Source: Bifidobacterium breve
GTDB lineage: Bacteria > Actinomycetota > Thermoleophilia > Miltoncostaeales > Miltoncostaeaceae
Assembly (NCBI GenBank): GCA_945861935.1
Contig: CAMAVU010000008.1
Coordinates: forward strand, 1 to 40,395
DNA length: 40,395 bases
Direction: 5' to 3'
A program made the position numbers and the translations under genes. The notes under the pieces are model-generated. The model ran no database searches and was not told the origin of the DNA. It saw only the letters and a list, made by a program, of their open reading frames with translations. Shown in pieces: positions 16,645 to 23,408 of this stretch. Position 1 is the first letter of the stretch; each line of letters begins with the position of its first letter.

Positions 16645-18227
16645 CTGACCTCCTCCGTTCCCGACCGCAGGGACGTCCCTGCGGTTGAGCCCGCGGTTGA
16701 CGTCCCTGCGGTTGAGCCCGCGGTTGACGGGGTCGCCGCCAGTGCTACGAGCCCCGCTGCCAGCACCCAGGTGAAGGGGTCCTCGAAGAGGGCCGCGTAC
16801 AGGAGCGCGTGCACGAAGATGCCGGCCAGCCCGGCCAGTAGCCTCGCCGCGGGCACGCCGATACCCTCATCCGGGTTCCGGGTCGCACGGATGCCGACGA
16901 GCCCGGCGATCACGCAGAGCCAGACGAACAGGGCGAAGCCAACTGCGCCTTCCTCGCTGAGGACCGTTACGGGCGCATTGTGCGAGATCACCACGCGTGT
17001 GCGGCGGATTTCATCCTCGGTGAGCAGTGCCGAGTAGTCGGTCGCGAACGATCCCACGCCCCCCCCGACCACGGGGTGCTGCCGGAAAATGTCCACCCCA
17101 CCACCGACGAGGTCGAACCGTCCCTCGCTGACCTTCTCCAGGCGGTCGGTGGACGTGAGCGCCGCGCGGACATGGCCGGATGCCGCGACGGCCGCACCAC
17201 CACCTGCCACCGCCATGATGGCCGCGGTGAGGAGCACCCGGCGCCAGCCGAACAGACGCAGCGCCATGATGAGCAGGCCCACCATCAGCATGAGCGCGCT
17301 CGAGCGCGAGAAGGTCACGACGAAGGCCAGGGCATCAACGGTGGCCACCACCGCGCAGGCGACGAGCACGCGGCCGTTCGCCCGCCACAGCCACGCGAGG
17401 GCCACCGTGAAGAGCAGGGCCAGGACCAGGTATCGGCCGAGGATGTTGGGGTCGTAGAAGATCGAGTTGACGCGGAAGAACCGGCTGTACACGTTGGCCT
17501 GCATGAGCCGGTGGTTCCAGAGCACCTCGCGTGCGGCGTATTCGCCCAGGGCCAGCAGGGCCACCGGCACGGACATGGCCACCGTCGTGATGGTCAGGGT
17601 CCGGAACGCACGACCCTCCCGCCAGAGCGCGACGACGATCAGGAACAGGAGGGTGAAGGGGATCCAGAAGAACGTCAGTTTGATGGCCCCCTCGGTGACG
17701 TCCGAGGACCACAGCAGCGAGACCACGGTGAAGCCCGTGAAGAGCATGAGGGGCAGGTCGAGCGGCGTGGTGGGCCAGCGACGCAGCCGGGTTCCGTCGC
17801 GCTCCATCCACCAGAGCACGCTGAGCCCGACGACGATCACCGCGTAGAGGGGCAGGAGGAGGTTGGCATCCTCGTTCCCGAGCGAGATGGGGATGCGTAC
17901 GGGGAGCGTGAGCCCCAGCAGCACGAACCAGACCCACGGGCGTCGGGCGATCACCCGCCCGACCAGCACCAGCGCGGCGAGGACGATCAGCACGCCCCCG
18001 ATACCGACGGCCATGCCGACTGGCTCCGAGAGCCGGTCGGTGACGGGGTCCGGCAGCAGGGTGCCGGCCATCACGACCCAGCCGGCCAATACGACGGCCA
18101 GACCCGCGATCCGGCGAGTGCGGTCGGGTAGCCGCACCCGTGCGGCGAGCGCGGCTGGCGTGAGCATCAGCACCAGCCCCACGGCGAGCGCGATGACAGC
18201 AGCGAACCGCACGGCCTCGGCGCTCAT
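16641..18227 (-). CDS. O-antigen polymerase/ligase family membrane protein (Wzy-type), copy 1
   Basis: A 528-residue polytopic protein with about 12-13 helices. Wzy_C-type landmarks are FYDPNILGRYLVLALLFTVALAW, FVVTFSRSSALMLMVGLLI, and after the periplasmic-side loop HPVVGGGVGSF...ISHNAPVTVLSEEGAVGFALFVW with a conserved His. It differs clearly from the polymerase at 14063 (different N-terminus, longer). The last 25 residues are a low-complexity STAGSTAGT tail encoded by a tandem DNA duplication. It is coupled to the FlgD-Ig-like gene before it (ATGA) and the GT4 after it (GTGA). Function as polymerase or ligase cannot be separated by sequence alone. Confidence 0.85.
   Translation of the reverse strand: MSAEAVRFAAVIALAVGLVLMLTPAALAARVRLPDRTRRIAGLAVVLAGWVVMAGTLLPDPVTDRLSEPVGMAVGIGGVLIVLAALVLVGRVIARRPWVWFVLLGLTLPVRIPISLGNEDANLLLPLYAVIVVGLSVLWWMERDGTRLRRWPTTPLDLPLMLFTGFTVVSLLWSSDVTEGAIKLTFFWIPFTLLFLIVVALWREGRAFRTLTITTVAMSVPVALLALGEYAAREVLWNHRLMQANVYSRFFRVNSIFYDPNILGRYLVLALLFTVALAWLWRANGRVLVACAVVATVDALAFVVTFSRSSALMLMVGLLIMALRLFGWRRVLLTAAIMAVAGGGAAVAASGHVRAALTSTDRLEKVSEGRFDLVGGGVDIFRQHPVVGGGVGSFATDYSALLTEDEIRRTRVVISHNAPVTVLSEEGAVGFALFVWLCVIAGLVGIRATRNPDEGIGVPAARLLAGLAGIFVHALLYAALFEDPFTWVLAAGLVALAATPSTAGSTAGTSTAGSTAGTSLRSGTEEVR
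16672..16725. repeat. Two exact 27-bp tandem copies in the tail of the polymerase gene
   Basis: A 27-bp unit beginning gacgtccctgcggttgagc occurs at 16672-16698 and again identically at 16699-16725. It encodes the STAGTSTAGS-type tail in frame (9 codons per unit). It is likely a recent slippage duplication with little effect on the membrane core. Confidence 0.85.
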
Positions 18228-19219
18228 CCGGTGCCCCCGAAGCCGATCAGCGCCTGATGGCCGCTGTCAGTGGAGGCGAGCAGCCAGACGTCCCTGGGGT
18301 CTGTGCCGCTGGGAATGGTGACCCGTGTGGTCGCAGCCGACCCGGTGATCCAGTAGCCGATGGAATCCCCGATGATGGGGGCGTCGGCACGTCCGCCCGG
18401 GGTCCCCAGACGGTGGTGGAGCGACAGCGTCACCTGTTCGTCGTCACCGATCCCGACGAGATCCACGCCCACCGTCCCGCCGGAGGAGGGACGGTGGGGC
18501 ACGGCTCGCGCGTTCAGGTGCGACACCCAGCAGGTGAGTGCACTCGCCGATGCATTGCCGCGCTCATCACGCACCTCGGTGTGCACCACCTGGATGCCCG
18601 GGCGCACGGGGCGGTTGTCCGAGTCATTCCCGTTCCAGTCCCACGACGTGGACGAGCGGGAACCGACGGCACGCACGCTCGACGTCACATTGGCGGTGGG
18701 CACCGAGAACGACACGGTCAGGGCCTCCCCCGGTGTGCTGACCTCGGCCCGGCACCCGGAGGGGATGGACCGCACGCTCACCTGTGGCGTGGGCACCGTG
18801 GTGTCCACGACGACGCGCCGGCTCTTCGAGAACTTCTTGTCGCCGGCCCGCGCCTCGAGGTCAACCGCATAGGCGCCATCGGCGACCGTGCGACCGTCCA
18901 CGCCGGTCCCGTCCCAGCGGACTGCCAGCGTGCGCCCGCGCACGGGCGCCTTCCCGTCTGCGAGTCGCGCCACGATCTCCCCCGTCGCGGGATCCTTGAT
19001 CGTGATCGAGATGGTGCTGGGCTCACTCAGGCGCACCGCGACCGTGGCGATGGCACCCAGCCCGTCCGTGCCCGGGCTGAACCCCCGCGTCGCCACGAAG
19101 CGTGTGATGATGGGTGGCGGTGTGGTGAATGCGAAGGGCAGGACGAACACGCCGAACGCCACGGCGACGAGGGTGATGATGCCCCCGGCGATGACGCCGC
19201 GACGCCCCCCCGCGGGCAT
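18224..19219 (-). CDS. Membrane-anchored protein with FlgD-type Ig-like domains
   Basis: A 331-residue protein with one N-terminal helix (about residues 8-31) and the rest outside the membrane. Residues about 55-125 match the FlgD Ig-like fold pattern: ISITIKDPATGEIVARL followed by LAVRWDGTGVDGRTVADGAYAVDLEA. A second similar unit is at about 165-235 (SWDWNGNDSDNRPVRPGIQVVHTEVRDERGN). The remaining C-terminal 90 residues are unassigned beta-rich sequence. Such domains bind or scaffold other surface parts. It is tightly coupled to the methyltransferase (1-nt overlap) and to the polymerase. A role in polymer anchoring or assembly is inferred only from context. Confidence 0.75.
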   Translation of the reverse strand: MPAGGRRGVIAGGIITLVAVAFGVFVLPFAFTTPPPIITRFVATRGFSPGTDGLGAIATVAVRLSEPSTISITIKDPATGEIVARLADGKAPVRGRTLAVRWDGTGVDGRTVADGAYAVDLEARAGDKKFSKSRRVVVDTTVPTPQVSVRSIPSGCRAEVSTPGEALTVSFSVPTANVTSSVRAVGSRSSTSWDWNGNDSDNRPVRPGIQVVHTEVRDERGNASASALTCWVSHLNARAVPHRPSSGGTVGVDLVGIGDDEQVTLSLHHRLGTPGGRADAPIIGDSIGYWITGSAATTRVTIPSGTDPRDVWLLASTDSGHQALIGFGGTG

Positions 19220-19992
19220 CAGGGGAGGGGCCGGAAGCCCAGGACGATGTAGAACCCGAAGCGGCCGAGCGGCGTCCGCGAGGTCCGGCGTTCGAGGTCG
19301 CGGACCGGGGCGTAGCGGTACAAGCGCCCGATCTGCGAGCCCACCCGGCCACCGGGCCGGAAGAAGATTCCGCGTCGGCTCACCGGCACCATGCCAGCCG
19401 CCGCTGCATGCGACTCGAGGTCCACCCAGGTCTGCCAGTTGTCAATGGGCGCGAGGCTGAGGTGGATACCGGGCACACCGTTCTCCGCCAGCCATCGGCG
19501 CGCGCCGGGCAGGCTGCGCCGGTTTGGTGTCGAGATCACCAGCAGCCCGCCCGGTGCCATTTGCTCGCGCAGGGCCTTGAGGCAGCCACGCGGATCCTCC
19601 AGGTGTTCGAGCACGTCCGTGAGGCAGACGAGGTCGAACGGTCCCTGTGGCGGCTCGTACGCGCTCCCCACCCGGGCGTCCAGGCTGTCGCCTGCGCCAC
19701 GTTCCAGGAGGCGCGCGCGGGCGATCGCCACCGATTCCGGCGAGAGGTCAATGCCGACTCCGGTATATCCCCGGCGCGCGAGCTCCTCCAGCAGGTAGCC
19801 CCCGCCGCACCCCACGTCGAGCACCCGTCCGCCGGGCCCCGGTCCGTAGGCGTCAATAGTGGCGAGCACGCACGACATGCGGCTTCGCAGGTGCCAGTTC
19901 TGTTGCTCCACGGCGCGCAGCCGGGGGGCGATGCGGTCGTAGTAGTCGCGGACGTCGTCGAGGTTCCCGTCGTCGCGTCCGCCGGGGCTCAC
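19219..19992 (-). CDS. Class I SAM-dependent methyltransferase
   Basis: A 257-residue cytoplasmic enzyme. Motif I is VLDVGCGGGYLLEELARRG followed by the acidic ribose contact in VGIDLSPESVAIA; motif II/III are FDLVCLTDVLEHLEDP and MAPGGLLVISTPN. This is the UbiG/methyltransf_11-like pattern often found in polysaccharide clusters, where it methylates a sugar hydroxyl or amino group. The GTG at 19992 is taken because it overlaps the preceding stop (GTGA) and just precedes the first helix; the longer frame upstream is antisense-like. It ends in TGATG shared with the next start. The target is unknown. Confidence 0.85.
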   Translation of the reverse strand: MSPGGRDDGNLDDVRDYYDRIAPRLRAVEQQNWHLRSRMSCVLATIDAYGPGPGGRVLDVGCGGGYLLEELARRGYTGVGIDLSPESVAIARARLLERGAGDSLDARVGSAYEPPQGPFDLVCLTDVLEHLEDPRGCLKALREQMAPGGLLVISTPNRRSLPGARRWLAENGVPGIHLSLAPIDNWQTWVDLESHAAAAGMVPVSRRGIFFRPGGRVGSQIGRLYRYAPVRDLERRTSRTPLGRFGFYIVLGFRPLP

Positions 19993-21110
19993 GGCGCCCA
20001 CGTCGCGGGGCGGGTGATACCGGCGACCCGGGCCACGAACCGCGACCACGCCGGCTTCTGCGAGAGGTCGCGGCGCAGCAGCCCGCCCGTCCAGAACGGG
20101 TTGTCCTGCAGGTTGAACCACATGACCACCTTCACCCGCGGATACCGGTTCGCGGCCTGCATCGTGTCGTCGAGCCATGCCGCCTGCTGGGCCTCGGTCA
20201 CGAAGTAGCGGTGGTAGCGGTTGTACGAGGTGTGATAGCCGGTCTCCGTCACATAGATGGGCGCGCCGGGCTTGAGCCTATCCACCAGGCGGGTGATCTG
20301 CGGGAGCGTCCTCCACGACGGAACGAAGTAGGCCTTGAGCGGCGGGCCGATCGGATACAGGTGCATGCTCCAGGCGTCAATCGGTACCCGCTGGCGGACC
20401 ATCTCCTCGGCGAACGTGATCGTGCCCACGGATGAGTCGGCCCCCGTGCACACCGAGCCCCCCACGGGGCCCGTGACACCACCGGCCACGATGGCCCCGG
20501 GGTTGACGGTCTTCACCATCGGGTACGCGGCCGCCACGAGTGCCGAGTACTGCCGGGCCGAGTCGAGCACGTACTGGCTGCCCTGCCTGCGGCACTGCGG
20601 GTACCAGAACGTCGCGATGTTCGGCTCGTTCCAGATCTCGATGCGCGTGACGAGTGGCAGGGTGCCGCCCGTACCCTTCGGCCACGTGCCGTTGTAGCGG
20701 CGTGCGATGGCAGCCGCGAAGGCGGCGGCGTCCGCCACGCGCGGTGCGGCGTTCGGTGTGCCGCTCCGGGATGCCCACACGGGGGTCCAGTAGTACGAGA
20801 GCATCGGTGTGATGTCACGCGCAACGAGGCCCGTGATCATCTGGTCGTACCGGCTCCAGTCGTATGCCGGGTCGCCGGGGTCGGTGGGCTCCGCAGGTCT
20901 GGTGGGCGCCACCCAGCGCCAGATCACGTCAACGCGTGTGACCTTCGTGCCGGTGGACGCCAGCAGATCGAGACGCTGGTCCAGTGCCGCGCCCGTGAGG
21001 TTCGGCAACTGGTCGTCCTGCAGGGCGAGCATGGCGCCGGTCGCCGGGAGGGCGAGGCCCATGGCGGCAGCGATCCCGGCGAGCCCGGCGGCGAGCCATC
21101 GCATTCTCAT
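19989..21110 (-). CDS. Secreted clan GH-A-like glycoside hydrolase (GH5/GH39-type TIM barrel)
   Basis: A 373-residue protein with a signal peptide (MRMRWLAAGLAGIAAAMGLALPATGA). The barrel shows the two GH-A catalytic glutamates: EIWNEPN (general acid/base Glu162, preceded by Asn) and IYVTETGYH (nucleophile Glu289), plus IDAWSMHLYP and a terminal VVMWFNLQDNPFW strand-8 motif. The length suits a single-domain enzyme. In exopolysaccharide clusters such enzymes trim or release the polymer or clear it from the assembly machinery. It is coupled by ATGA to the secreted protein upstream and GTGA to the methyltransferase. The exact GH family and linkage are not assigned. Confidence 0.8.
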   Translation of the reverse strand: MRMRWLAAGLAGIAAAMGLALPATGAMLALQDDQLPNLTGAALDQRLDLLASTGTKVTRVDVIWRWVAPTRPAEPTDPGDPAYDWSRYDQMITGLVARDITPMLSYYWTPVWASRSGTPNAAPRVADAAAFAAAIARRYNGTWPKGTGGTLPLVTRIEIWNEPNIATFWYPQCRRQGSQYVLDSARQYSALVAAAYPMVKTVNPGAIVAGGVTGPVGGSVCTGADSSVGTITFAEEMVRQRVPIDAWSMHLYPIGPPLKAYFVPSWRTLPQITRLVDRLKPGAPIYVTETGYHTSYNRYHRYFVTEAQQAAWLDDTMQAANRYPRVKVVMWFNLQDNPFWTGGLLRRDLSQKPAWSRFVARVAGITRPATWAP

Positions 21111-22141
21111 CGCACCGTCCCCGCGATGCGGACGGCGGTCGTGCGCTTCGTCGTCACGTGGCTGCCCGTCCCGGTGGTACGGGACACGCGCTCGAACACC
21201 ACCACTCGCGTGCCGTCGGTGGCCACTGCGGCGATCGGCCCGTGAGCGCTGGCCACCGTGCGGGCGGTACCCCCGCGGCTGGCGAGGATGGTGCGCCCGG
21301 CGCCGATGACGATCGCCTGCCCGCCAACCCCGACCTGCGGACGCACGGACCCCCGCCAGACCACACGCACGTCGCCCGTCGCCGTATCGGTGCGGGTGAC
21401 GCGCCACCCGGCCGCCCGGACCACTGCCACCACGAACCCCGGGAGGGCGCGCACCTGGACGACCTGCCCGCCCTGCGCGACCTCACGGATGCCGGACACC
21501 CCGGCGTCGGATGGCACGCCGATGCGAATGGCCGTTCCCCCCAGGTCGGCCCACGTGGCGATGCCCTGCGATATCGATGCCAGCCCGGGACCCGGATTCC
21601 CGGGGATCGGCGCAGACGTTGCGCGCTCGGCGTTCTCCACGGGGTCAGCCGATCCGAGGACGGCTCCTGCCGGGCCGGTGGCGATCCAGCGCACCCGCGC
21701 ACCGTCGAGGCCCACCCCATAGGGACGCGGTGCCGCACCGTCGCCGTCGCTCGACACCACCACCTCGACGTGTTCCGGCGTGCAGCACCAGATGACGGGG
21801 CCGGCGAAGGCCGCGCCGGTCGCGGCGAGCGTGAAGTCGCCCGGCGTGCCGGTGGCCCGGATCTCGCCCGCGGCGAGCGGACCGGCGCTGGTGCGGACGA
21901 CCACCGGCTTGCCGCCTGAGACGATGTGCGTGCCCGAAACGCGGGCGGTGCCGACATCGGTGCGCCAGTACGTGAAGGTCCTGGTCTTCGCGGGCTGGGC
22001 GTCGGACCACACGAGGGTGCCGTCCGACATGTCCGCGCGGATCGTGCCCCAGCCGCCGAGGCTGGCTGCCGATGCCGTCCCCGTCGTGGCGACGGCGAGC
22101 AGGGCTGTGACGGCGCCGGCCAGACCGATGCCCTGCCTCAT
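21107..22141 (-). CDS. Secreted beta-rich protein of unknown function
   Basis: A 344-residue protein starting with a clear signal peptide (MRQGIGLAGAVTALLAVATTGTASA). The mature part is beta-rich, Gly/Val/Thr-rich, with loosely repeated units such as VWSDAQ, VRWIATG, IATWADLGG and VVFERV spaced about 40-50 residues apart, so a small beta-propeller is possible. There is a CC pair (WCCTPEH). No catalytic motif is recognised. Its position between the oxidoreductase and the hydrolase, with ATGA overlaps on both sides, suggests it works with the exported hydrolase. Confidence 0.7.
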   Translation of the reverse strand: MRQGIGLAGAVTALLAVATTGTASAASLGGWGTIRADMSDGTLVWSDAQPAKTRTFTYWRTDVGTARVSGTHIVSGGKPVVVRTSAGPLAAGEIRATGTPGDFTLAATGAAFAGPVIWCCTPEHVEVVVSSDGDGAAPRPYGVGLDGARVRWIATGPAGAVLGSADPVENAERATSAPIPGNPGPGLASISQGIATWADLGGTAIRIGVPSDAGVSGIREVAQGGQVVQVRALPGFVVAVVRAAGWRVTRTDTATGDVRVVWRGSVRPQVGVGGQAIVIGAGRTILASRGGTARTVASAHGPIAAVATDGTRVVVFERVSRTTGTGSHVTTKRTTAVRIAGTVR

Positions 22142-23286
22142 ACGCCGGGCCCCGGCTGCTCTGCCCGCGCGCGGATCGCGGCAACGGCGTCACGCAGCAG
22201 CGCTTCGCTCGCAGCGGCCCGGGTGGGGTCGGCCAACGGGGTCATGTTGGTCAACTGCACGTGCTCTGCCCCGGCAGCATGAAGGGCAACGACCTGCCCG
22301 GCGACGTCGTCGGGTGTCCCGTGGATGACCGTGCCGAGCAGCACCTCATCGGGCACAGCCGCTGCCAGCCGGATTGCCTCCTCCCGGCCGACCCGCGTCG
22401 GCGCGAAGGACGTGAGGCCGAAGGCCCCGGCCCCGAGCGGATGCGCAGCGCCCACGGCCTCGAATGCCTCCGACGGGCGCGTGAGCGCGATGAAGCGCAT
22501 CAGCAGGGAGTCGAGAACGATGCGTCGTGCCTCGGCGGAGTCATCCGCGACGACCACACGGCAGTACGCGCCCGCGGTCACGGCCTCGTCGGGGCGCCCG
22601 GCGGCGCGTTGGGCCGTGCGTACCTGCGCGAGCATCGCCGCATATCCGGGTGCATCGGTCGCGAGGGGGAACCAGCCGTCGGCCAGCCGCCCTGCAAGGG
22701 CCATGCCGCGCGGCCGGTGCGCGGCCACCCAGATGGGCGGTGGAACATCGCCCAGCGGGCGGAGGCCCATGAACGCGCCCTCCAACCGGAACACATCGCC
22801 GTCGTAGTCCACGGGGCCGGGGTCGGTCATGAGCAGCCGCATGACCTCGAGCCCCTCCTCCAGTCGCCTGAGCGGCAGGGGATTCGACATCCCGTAGGGG
22901 GTCAGGTTCAGGTCCTCACCGGTGCCGACGCCCAGGAGGAACCGGCCGCCGGTGACGTGATCGAGGGTGAGCGCGGTCTGGGCGAGACTGGCCGGGTTGC
23001 GCCGCACGAGGTCCGTGACGCCGATTCCGAGTCGCACCGTCGAGGTCACGGCCGCCGCCGCGGCGATGAGCGGCACCGGGTCCATCCACGTGTGGGGGTT
23101 GGGCGCCGAGGCGGCCTGCGGCACGAGGTCGGGCGTCCATATGCCCAGGGGGAACCAGTGCAGCAGGTGGTCGGCCCACCAGACCGCATCGAAGCCGTCT
23201 GCCTCACGCGCCACCACGGCCGCAATCGCGGCCTCGGCCGGTGGCCGGGCCGAGCCCATGGCGGAGATCTCGAGGGCGCGTCCCAT
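22138..23286 (-). CDS. LLM-class F420-dependent oxidoreductase-like protein
   Basis: A 382-residue luciferase-like TIM barrel. Typical features are GFDAVWWADHLLHWFP, STVRLGIGVTDLVRRNPASLAQTALTLDHVTGGRFLLGVGTGE, and PPIWVAAHRPRGMALAGRLADGWFP. In Actinomycetota this family mostly uses coenzyme F420 (some use FMN) for hydride transfer. It is the first gene of the minus-strand train. The ATG at 23286 begins the conserved core; the frame continues upstream but runs into the divergent gene's opposite strand and is Arg/Pro-rich. Whether it acts on the polymer, on its lipid carrier or on something unrelated cannot be told. Confidence 0.82.
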   Translation of the reverse strand: MGRALEISAMGSARPPAEAAIAAVVAREADGFDAVWWADHLLHWFPLGIWTPDLVPQAASAPNPHTWMDPVPLIAAAAAVTSTVRLGIGVTDLVRRNPASLAQTALTLDHVTGGRFLLGVGTGEDLNLTPYGMSNPLPLRRLEEGLEVMRLLMTDPGPVDYDGDVFRLEGAFMGLRPLGDVPPPIWVAAHRPRGMALAGRLADGWFPLATDAPGYAAMLAQVRTAQRAAGRPDEAVTAGAYCRVVVADDSAEARRIVLDSLLMRFIALTRPSEAFEAVGAAHPLGAGAFGLTSFAPTRVGREEAIRLAAAVPDEVLLGTVIHGTPDDVAGQVVALHAAGAEHVQLTNMTPLADPTRAAASEALLRDAVAAIRARAEQPGPGV

Positions 23287-23302
23287 CGCGGCATCGAGGC
23301 TA
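23287..23302 (-). promoter_or_regulatory. Candidate promoter of the exopolysaccharide train
   Basis: On the minus strand TAGCCT (23302-23297) is followed by 10 nt and the ATG at 23286. It lies in the 122-bp gap between divergent operons. There is no obvious -35 or Shine-Dalgarno sequence. The spacing is at the long end for a leaderless start. Confidence 0.35.
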
Positions 23303-23394
23303 GCGAAGCCCGGGGGTCCGGGAGCAAGCGAGGGTCCGGGGTCACCTCCCTCGACCGGGAATCGCCCCCGCCGGGCCGGTTCCAGCCCCAGTGC

Positions 23395-23408
23395 GATACT
23401 CCCGCGAC
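23395..23408 (+). promoter_or_regulatory. Candidate -10 for leaderless transcription of the plus-strand operon
   Basis: GATACT (23395-23400) lies 8 nt before the ATG at 23409, with no Shine-Dalgarno sequence between. The GTG at 23391 is in the same frame but would overlap the -10 box, which favours the ATG. The rest of the divergent gap (23303-23394) shows no clear hairpin or operator. Confidence 0.45.
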
